DNA of 10,747 bases from JAYEJW01 sp034716535 (GTDB lineage Bacteria > Pseudomonadota > Gammaproteobacteria > Chromatiales > Chromatiaceae), in NCBI GenBank assembly GCA_034716535.1, contig JAYEJW010000324.1, positions 1 to 10,747 of the forward strand, written 5' to 3'. The notes below the pieces were generated by a model that was not told where the DNA came from, made no database searches, and saw only the letters and a list, made by a program, of their open reading frames with translations. The translations under genes and the position numbers were made by a program. This document shows positions 1-5,193 of this stretch, piece after piece (the first letter of the stretch is position 1; each line of letters begins with the position of its first letter).

Positions 1-343
1 CCGGCGAAGGTGATGCCTTCGGAACTCTCTCCCCACTTGATCGGCATCCACGCACCGGACAAGTCCACTCCGCGAGACGCAGCGGCATGGAGATATCCGA
101 TCCCTTTTTTGCAATCCGGCATAATTACCATTCTTGGGATATGGGAGGACAGCGGGACTAATCCTAGCAGAGAAGCTACGTCGTCCGTGGGCAGGCCCGG
201 ACGCGTCGGGCGTCTCACGTGCTCCGGGTTTCAGGCTAAGCTTTGGGGGGGCGGGCGTTGGCCTTTGGGCTCATGACCTTTCGTGATGCAGTAACACCGG
301 CCGATCTGTCGAACGGGGCAGGTGCTTTTTGAGTGATGTTGGT
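1..343. other. Left-edge region without a convincing gene
   Basis: I see no recognisable gene before the channel gene. On the minus strand a frame is open from a GTG at 218 leftward to the edge, about 72 codons, with internal ATGs at 131 and 122. It could be the start of a divergent gene continuing off the left edge. However, neither ATG has a ribosome binding site, the GTG has GGAG only about 3 bases ahead, third-position GC is modest, and I recognise no family. The plus-strand open frame starting at 10 has GTG as its start and low-complexity content, so I treat it as chance. The promoter of the channel gene should lie here, but I see no good -35/-10 pair. Confidence 0.3.
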
Positions 344-2302
344 ATGACGCTTGTTATCGAAATTGCTGGACTCGTCCAAGCTGGACAACGCATCCGCAAG
401 CTATTCCGCGTACTGGTCCTGTCTCTCCCGTTCGGACTGATGCCCCCTGGGACCGCCTCCGCGCAGCCAAGCGGGGGGATGGGCGGGATGGAGGGGATGG
501 GCGCTTCTGACGTAGGTAGCCCTGTGCAGGAGATCGCCGGAGACATCCGGCCCGGGCAAGCGGTTTTGTACAGGCTGACCGGACTTAAGAGGGGATCGAC
601 CCTGTACGTTCATGTGCAGCCGACCTCGGGCAACCTGGACCCTCTGGTGATGCTGGTCAAGCCGGACGTCGAGCCGGAGGTCGTGCGCGAAGAGAATCTT
701 GCCGGGCTGGAGAGCGAGCGTTCGACGGATCGCAACCCCGTGGCGGCCGCGAAAGAGGCCCTCGACAGTATTTCCCTGGTTTGGAGCGACGACTTCGACG
801 GGCACTACGATGCAGGCTTCTCCTTCGAGGTTCCGGAGGACGGCGACTACCGGCTTGCGGTGAGGGGCACCCTGGTGCGCGAAACCGCCGGGGGCTACAA
901 GCTCCTGGCGGGACTCGACGAACCCGATGTCCTCTCCGGGCGTCCGGTCTCCAGAGGGGACCCTTTCGTCTTTCTCGATGACAGCGATGCAGTGGCGGGC
1001 GTGAAGGGCGTCACGGAGGCTACCGGCGCGCTGTCTTCGGACGAAGTGCTCCGGTTCTACAACCTGGCTGACATTGCAGCCGATCAGACCCTCTACGTCT
1101 ACGTCGAGGCCACCTCCGGCGACCTCAAGCCGGTTCTGACCCTCTACGATTTCAGCGACAAGCCGCTGGCCTACGCCAACTATCAGGCCCAGGATGCGCG
1201 CGCTACCCTGCAGTATCGCTTTGAGTCGGACTGCGTAAACTGCAGGCTTCGGGTCTCCGGGAAGAACGCGCAGGCGGCCAGAACGACGGGCCAATACCGC
1301 CTGATTGCCGGCATCAATGTCCCCGAGGTCCTGCAGGGGCACGGGAGGCCCTCAGGGATGCCTGTGTTCAAAGAACCGATTCCGGTACAGATCGGTATCC
1401 AGCTGCAGCAGATTACCAACGTGAACCAGTCCGCCGAGAATTTCGGTGTCGTCGCGACCTTGTTGATGAAATGGCGGGACCCGGCGCTGGCCTTCAACCC
1501 CGACACCGTGCAGGACCGTTTCAAGGTCTACACGGGGGACGGCTTTGCGAAGGACATGAGCGGTCGGGCGCAGGTGTGGCCCGAAGTCACCATACAGAAT
1601 CAGCAGGGAAACCGATGGGTTCAGAACAGGATCGTGGCCGTCGCCGCCGATGGCAGGGCGATCTTCCTGGAGAGGTTCTCCACCACCTTGCAGGCCCCGG
1701 ATTTCAACTTTCGGTTCTTCCCTCTCGACAGGCAGCAGTTCTATATACGCATCCATGCAATCGCACCGGAGTGGTACTACAGGTTTCTTCCTTTGGAGGG
1801 CTATAGCCAAGTTGGCGAGAAACTGGGGGAAGAGGAGTGGGTGGTTACCGGCTTCGACACCAGCGTCGGTAGCGCAGAGATTGCGCAACGGGCGGTGTCG
1901 CAGTTCACCTTCCACTTCGAGGCCGAGCGCCACGTGACCTACTATATGTTTCGCATTCTGCTGCCCATGGTGGTCCTCATCGCCGTCTCCTGGGTGATCT
2001 TCTTCCTGAAGGACTACGGCAAGCGCGTCGACGTAGCGGGCGCCAATCTGCTCATCTTCGTCGCCTTCAACTTCACCCTGTCCAACGACCTGCCGCGTCT
2101 CGGTTATCTGACACTGATGGATACGATCCTGATCAGCGCCTTCCTGGTCACCGCTCTGGTGCTGATCCTTTCCGTCTATCTGCGGCGTATGGTCACCGAC
2201 GGCCGGGTGGAGTTCGTCAACAGGATCGACCGCTACGTCATCATGTTCTATCCGTTGGCCTACCTGGCCGCGGTCGGGATCGTGATGCTCCTTTTTTACT
2301 GA
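344..2302 (+). CDS. Pentameric ligand-gated ion channel with two extra N-terminal modules (DeCLIC-like)
   Basis: Encodes about 652 residues from ATG 344. An in-frame TTG at 329 would add 5; neither start has a strong ribosome binding site. A signal peptide (RKLFRVLVLSLPFGL, cleavage after TASA) leads into a Met/Gly-rich stretch (M46, M49, M52). Two similar beta-rich modules follow at about 62-193 and 220-328, sharing LYVxVxxTSGxLxP near the start and YxLxAGxxxPxVLxG at the end. The canonical Cys-loop receptor extracellular domain runs about 347-531. Its Pro-loop has FPLD at 459-462 without the flanking cysteines, as in prokaryotic members. Membrane helices are M1 about 533-555 (with P541), M2 560-582, M3 590-613 and M4 631-651. 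AFN (574-576) in M2 and the LP (583-584) that follows match GLIC, and the RLGYLTLMD stretch resembles ELIC. The M3-M4 loop is short (about 17 residues), as in bacteria. The protein should be a homopentameric inner-membrane channel with a large periplasmic part. The ligand is unknown. The only two cysteines are C297 and C300. The superfamily call is firm; the DeCLIC-type architecture is from recalled domain order. Confidence 0.93.
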   Translation: MTLVIEIAGLVQAGQRIRKLFRVLVLSLPFGLMPPGTASAQPSGGMGGMEGMGASDVGSPVQEIAGDIRPGQAVLYRLTGLKRGSTLYVHVQPTSGNLDPLVMLVKPDVEPEVVREENLAGLESERSTDRNPVAAAKEALDSISLVWSDDFDGHYDAGFSFEVPEDGDYRLAVRGTLVRETAGGYKLLAGLDEPDVLSGRPVSRGDPFVFLDDSDAVAGVKGVTEATGALSSDEVLRFYNLADIAADQTLYVYVEATSGDLKPVLTLYDFSDKPLAYANYQAQDARATLQYRFESDCVNCRLRVSGKNAQAARTTGQYRLIAGINVPEVLQGHGRPSGMPVFKEPIPVQIGIQLQQITNVNQSAENFGVVATLLMKWRDPALAFNPDTVQDRFKVYTGDGFAKDMSGRAQVWPEVTIQNQQGNRWVQNRIVAVAADGRAIFLERFSTTLQAPDFNFRFFPLDRQQFYIRIHAIAPEWYYRFLPLEGYSQVGEKLGEEEWVVTGFDTSVGSAEIAQRAVSQFTFHFEAERHVTYYMFRILLPMVVLIAVSWVIFFLKDYGKRVDVAGANLLIFVAFNFTLSNDLPRLGYLTLMDTILISAFLVTALVLILSVYLRRMVTDGRVEFVNRIDRYVIMFYPLAYLAAVGIVMLLFY

Positions 2303-2305
2303 CGC

Positions 2306-3595
2306 TCAGATTCGCTGCGTTTGCTCCTCCAGGATGCCTTTCTCCCCCTGAAGCTTGGCGATGATGACGGCGCCGGCGGAGTCGCTGAAGACGTTCACCG
2401 AGGTGCGCATCATGTCGAGGATGCGGTCAACGGCCAGGATCAGGCCGATGCCCTCCACCGGAAGACCTACCGCCGCGAGGATGATGGCGATGGCCACCAG
2501 GCTGGCGGCGGGGATACCCGCCACGCCGATGGAGGTGAGCAGCGCGATCAGCACGACGGTGAACTGGGTGGCGAAGCCGAGCTCAACCCCGTAGGCCTGG
2601 GCGATGAACATGGCCGCCACGCACTCGTAGAGGGCAGTGCCGTCCATGTTGATCGTTGCGCCCAGAGGCAGCACGAAGCTGGTGGTGCGGTTGGAGACGC
2701 CGGCGTTCTTCTCCACGCACTCCATGGTGATGGGCAGGGTGGCGGACGACGATGCCGTGGAGAAGGCGGTCAGCAGGGCGGCCCCCATGGCCTTGTAGTG
2801 GCGGACAGGATTCACCCGTCCGACCAAGTAGAGCAGCAGCGGCAGCGTGACGAAGAAGTGGATCGCGAGCGCCGCCGTCGCGCTGAAGAAGAACAGGGCT
2901 AAGGGCTCGAAGGCGGCGAAACCCGTGCCGGCGACGACCTTGGCGACCAGAGCAAAGACGCCCAGGGGCGCGAAGCGCATCACCAGGTCCGTGATCTTCA
3001 TCATGACCTCGAAAACGCCCTGCCAGAAGTTGTATTGGGTCTCGGCGTAGTCCTCCGTGATACGGGTCATGAAGAAGCCGTAGAGCAGGCTGAAGAAGAT
3101 CAACCCCAGCATCTGACCGGAGCTGGCCGCATGCACCACATTGGTGGGGATCATGCGCAGGAAGACGTCCACCAGATCACCGGCGTCCTTGCCGCCTACC
3201 CTGTCCTGCACCGAGCTTGCGTCCGCGCTGAAGCCGATGAGGTCCTTGGCAGGCTGACCGTCCACGATACCGGGGGTGAGGGCGTTGACCACCATCAGGC
3301 CGACCAGAATGGCCAGAAGGCTTGTGGTCAGGTAATAAAGCAGGGTCTTGCCCCCGAGCCTGCCCAGGTTGCGCGAACCCCCGATGCCTGCGATGCCGAC
3401 GATGATGGATGAGACGATCAGTGGGACGATCAGCATCTTGAGGGCATTGAGGAACAATTTGCCCACAAAGTCGAAGATCGAGTAGAAGGTGAGATTGAAC
3501 AGGCCCGCTTCGGTGCCTGTCAGCAAGCCGACGACCACCGCCAGCGCGAGGGCGATCAGGATCTGCCAGTGAAGCTTCAGTCGGAAGAAGGCCAT
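2306..3595 (-). CDS. Glutamate/aspartate:cation symporter (DAACS/SDF family), probably Na+-coupled
   Basis: Encodes 429 residues. I start at the ATG at 3595 because GGAG lies 7 bases upstream and the protein then opens MAFFRLKLHWQ, typical of the family. An open extension to 3844 is low-complexity and overlaps the divergent gene. Hallmarks of an elevator-type secondary transporter are present: the Ser-rich HP1 tip SSSATLP (282-288), NMDGT in TM7 (316-320), the HP2 tip around SIGVAGIP (355-362), and TM8 with D394, R397, T398, N401 and D405. These TM8 numbers coincide with those of GltPh. In GltPh, R397 binds the substrate side-chain carboxylate, and D405 helps form a sodium site. DctA-type dicarboxylate and E. 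coli GltP-type carriers, as I recall them, have Asn at the D405 position. I therefore infer acidic amino-acid uptake driven by Na+. It converges with the channel gene, with 3 bases between stops and no room for a separate terminator. Family is certain; exact substrate is inferred. Confidence 0.93.
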   Translation of the reverse strand: MAFFRLKLHWQILIALALAVVVGLLTGTEAGLFNLTFYSIFDFVGKLFLNALKMLIVPLIVSSIIVGIAGIGGSRNLGRLGGKTLLYYLTTSLLAILVGLMVVNALTPGIVDGQPAKDLIGFSADASSVQDRVGGKDAGDLVDVFLRMIPTNVVHAASSGQMLGLIFFSLLYGFFMTRITEDYAETQYNFWQGVFEVMMKITDLVMRFAPLGVFALVAKVVAGTGFAAFEPLALFFFSATAALAIHFFVTLPLLLYLVGRVNPVRHYKAMGAALLTAFSTASSSATLPITMECVEKNAGVSNRTTSFVLPLGATINMDGTALYECVAAMFIAQAYGVELGFATQFTVVLIALLTSIGVAGIPAASLVAIAIILAAVGLPVEGIGLILAVDRILDMMRTSVNVFSDSAGAVIIAKLQGEKGILEEQTQRI

Positions 3596-3741
3596 TCGAC
3601 GTCTCCGTTGAGCTCGGAATCCCATTCGACCGCAGCCGCGGCGGGGTGGAGGAAGCGTGAGGCGGCGCTGCCGGCGCTCGCCGCTGTGAAAGCGCTGGAT
3701 GATACCATGGGATATTGCTTGGACAGGGCGGCGGGTAGCGC
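3596..3741. promoter_or_regulatory. Divergent intergenic control region, symporter / rhodanese operon
   Basis: These 146 bases separate the start codons of the leftward symporter and the rightward rhodanese operon, so promoters for both should lie here. The symporter ribosome binding site (GGAG, minus strand) is at 3603-3606. The only AT-richer patch is about 3697-3720 and includes GATGATACCATGGGATATT. A minus-strand TATCAT there could act as a -10 element, but no good -35 accompanies it. The rest is GC-rich. I see no convincing operator. Confidence 0.4.
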
Positions 3742-4107
3742 ATGAGCAGGACTCTGCGGCGACTGTTCTGGTGGGTGCCTCTCGGTCGCGCGCCGGAGTT
3801 GTCGGCGAAGGCACTGCAGGCGGAGCTGAGCGGGTCGTCCCCACCGTATCTGCTGGACGTGCGCACGCGGATCGAGTGGAGGAAAAGCCGAATCCCGGGC
3901 GCCGTCAACGTGCCTATTGGTGAGCTCAGGCGCCGTCTGCCGGAGCTGCGGCTCGACCCCGAGCGGCCGGTGGTCGCGATCTGTCTGTCCGCGCATCGCA
4001 GTATTCCCGCGGTCCGTTTGCTGGAGCTGGAGGGGTTCGGCGGAGCGCGCCAGCTCAAAGGCGGGATGCTCGCCTGGTGGAAGGCCAAGCTGCCCACGGA
4101 AGCCTGA
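3742..4107 (+). CDS. Single-domain rhodanese-like sulfurtransferase
   Basis: Encodes 121 residues forming one rhodanese homology domain. The N-terminal 20 residues are basic and aromatic (MSRTLRRLFWWVPLG) and could be a weak membrane-association segment. The domain shows LLDVRTRIEW at 37-46 (the usual DVR.xxE element), the IPGAVNVPIGEL stretch at 51-62, and an active-site loop with the catalytic cysteine C81 and R86 in CLSAHRS. The loop has the CxxxxR spacing expected for a persulfide-forming enzyme, so this should be catalytically competent. The C-terminal LKGGMLAW (105-112) is the standard rhodanese ending. It is first in an operon with the next gene starting 11 bases after its stop. Such small enzymes move sulfane sulfur to thiols or cyanide; the physiological acceptor cannot be told from sequence. 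The start is the first ATG consistent with the domain, and its ribosome binding site is weak. Confidence 0.9.
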   Translation: MSRTLRRLFWWVPLGRAPELSAKALQAELSGSSPPYLLDVRTRIEWRKSRIPGAVNVPIGELRRRLPELRLDPERPVVAICLSAHRSIPAVRLLELEGFGGARQLKGGMLAWWKAKLPTEA

Positions 4108-4118
4108 GCAGGACGACT

Positions 4119-4454
4119 ATGCACTACAAAGTCTTTTACTTCTTCGAGCGTTCCGGCGAAACCGTTTCCTCCGCAAGCCCTGTGCAGATGAGTGCCAAGG
4201 CCATCCGGGAGCAGCTCCTGCACCGTTTTCACTCGGAAGACGACTACCTGGGCATCATCGACGACCAGGACAACACGCTCCAGATCCTGTGTGAGCCGGG
4301 GGAGGACCGTTACTGGGTCGAGCTGCCTATGGAGAAGGCGCGGGCTTCCTATGGACGTTACATGAGCCTGGCGGACCTGGAGGAGCTGATGCTGAGCCTG
4401 CCGCAGGTGTTGGACCGCAGCCATATTCCCGACATGGAATATCGGCCTTGGTAG
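4119..4454 (+). CDS. Conserved-looking hypothetical protein, 111 residues
   Basis: I do not recognise a named family. I use the ATG at 4119 because AGGA lies 5 bases upstream and the upstream in-frame extension to 4077 overlaps the rhodanese gene. The protein is soluble and acidic, with no signal peptide or membrane helix. It reads as alternating beta-strand and helix: a strand (HYKVFYFFE, 2-10), a helix (AKAIREQLLHRF, 26-37), a strand pair (YLGIIDDQDNTLQILCEP, 43-60), another strand (YWVELP, 65-70) and two amphipathic helices (about 71-79 and 83-99), ending in MEYRPW. It has a single cysteine, C58. Its position between a rhodanese and a small membrane protein, with gaps of 11 and 18 bases, indicates cotranscription. 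A binding or accessory role is possible but not supported directly. Confidence 0.8.
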   Translation: MHYKVFYFFERSGETVSSASPVQMSAKAIREQLLHRFHSEDDYLGIIDDQDNTLQILCEPGEDRYWVELPMEKARASYGRYMSLADLEELMLSLPQVLDRSHIPDMEYRPW

Positions 4455-4472
4455 GCTGAAGCGGGGGTAGCC

Positions 4473-4853
4473 ATGGCAGCCGACGGAAGACGACAATCGG
4501 AGGTCGGTGCCGCCGGCGGCGAGCCGCAAGGCGTGTCTGACACCACCATTGTCCACCTGGTCTACGGGCTTCAGATGGCGTCCTTCTTCGTCGGCATCAC
4601 CGCCATCGTCGGCGTCATCCTCAACTATGTGCGCCGCGACCGGGTGGCCGGTACCTGGCTCGAATCCCACTTCACCTGGCAGATCCGTACCTTCTGGTAC
4701 GCGCTGCTCTGGACGTTGGTCGGCATTGCGACCCTGTTCATCCTCGTGGGCTATCTGATCCTGCTCGGCGTGTTCTTGTGGAGCATCTACCGGGTTGCCA
4801 AGGGGTGGCTGAACCTGGCCGACGGTTGGCCGATGTACGCCGAACCGGGCTAG
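4473..4853 (+). CDS. Small integral membrane protein, COG3671/DUF4870-like
   Basis: Encodes 126 residues. A hydrophilic, low-complexity N-terminus of about 23 residues precedes a hydrophobic segment at about 25-52, a basic loop (NYVRRDRVAGTWLESHF, 51-67) and a long hydrophobic stretch at about 72-108. The latter can form one or two helices. The SHFTWQIRTFW signature (65-75) just before the second segment, and the YRVAKGWLNL ending, match the predicted membrane-protein group I recall as COG3671, related to DUF4870. No enzymatic function is known to me. GGGGG ahead of the ATG at 4473 can serve as the ribosome binding site. It is last in the operon. The frame stays open for 40 codons after its TAG stop, which is discussed as a finding. 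Family assignment is by motif recall. Confidence 0.82.
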   Translation: MAADGRRQSEVGAAGGEPQGVSDTTIVHLVYGLQMASFFVGITAIVGVILNYVRRDRVAGTWLESHFTWQIRTFWYALLWTLVGIATLFILVGYLILLGVFLWSIYRVAKGWLNLADGWPMYAEPG

Positions 4854-5023
4854 TACTTCGACAGGGAGTACGAGTACCAGATCCAGGCCCCTCCGGAGTT
4901 TCGCGATCCGCGGATCGTCGGGGGGCTCGAAGATCACCATCGATGGCATCACGCGGGCCGGCGGTTTTTCGACTAGTGCAGGCGCGCCTACGACTCCGTA
5001 ACAAGAGACAGAGAGAGTCTCAC

Positions 5024-5046
5024 GCGAAGCCGCGAAGGGCGCGAAG
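5024..5046. repeat. Three-copy GCGAAG short tandem repeat
   Basis: GCGAAG occurs at 5024, 5032 and 5041, with unit spacings of 8 and 9 bases. It is preceded by GAGAC/GTCTC arms at 5005-5009 and 5017-5021. Similar CACGCGAAG-type runs are common intergenic repeats in environmental proteobacteria. That is from memory and was not searched. Confidence 0.6.
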
Positions 5047-5145
5047 GAAATCTACCGGCATGATGACTGTTAGAGCAACTTAGGCGCTGCTGTACTAGAG
5101 GGTTGCACCTTCGGGGAACAATCCGCCGGCTCGATCGGGCAGAAC

Positions 5146-5176
5146 GCCCGCGCTGTTTGTCAAACAGGCGCCGGGC
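5146..5176 (+). promoter_or_regulatory. Imperfect hairpin in the leader of the BT1-like transporter
   Basis: CTGTTT at 5153-5158 and AAACAG at 5162-5167 form a 6-bp stem around a GTC loop. The stem continues outward through GCG/CGC-type and GCCC/GGGC pairing with two single-base interruptions. It ends 17 bases before the transporter ATG at 5194. There is no T-tract, so an intrinsic terminator is unlikely. It could modulate translation or be the end of an upstream transcript. Confidence 0.35.
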
Positions 5177-5193
5177 CCTTATGCTGCCGCGCC

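Larger units (their letters stand above)
4854..5193 (+). other. Intergenic stretch with palindromes and repeat remnants
   Basis: These 340 bases hold no independent gene that I can support. The first 123 continue the reading frame of the preceding gene without a start codon, to a TAG at 4974. Perfect palindromes lie at 4891-4898 (CTCCGGAG), 4904-4917 (CGATCCGCGGATCG) and 4937-4946 (CCATCGATGG). A GCGAAG repeat is at 5024-5046 and an imperfect hairpin is at 5146-5176. The promoter for the downstream transporter is probably between about 5047 and 5145, but I see no good match to a sigma-70 consensus. Confidence 0.5.

Noticed and set aside
109..125. TTGCAA and CATAAT as a promoter for the channel gene
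   Set aside because: The spacing between the hexamers is only 5 bases, so they cannot form a sigma-70 promoter together.
401..1342. A 313-codon minus-strand frame inside the channel gene
   Set aside because: Antisense to a confidently identified gene, with no recognisable motif or ribosome binding site.
3596..3844. N-terminal extension of the symporter to the upstream ATG at 3844
   Set aside because: The extra 83 residues are low-complexity, overlap the divergent rhodanese gene and lie upstream of a good ribosome binding site at the ATG at 3595.
3177..4952. A 591-codon open frame on the minus strand across the symporter, the rhodanese operon and its upstream region
   Set aside because: It overlaps four well-supported genes in other frames and its translation is low-complexity (His/Asp/Arg/Pro-rich). 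It reflects GC-rich codon use on the opposite strand.
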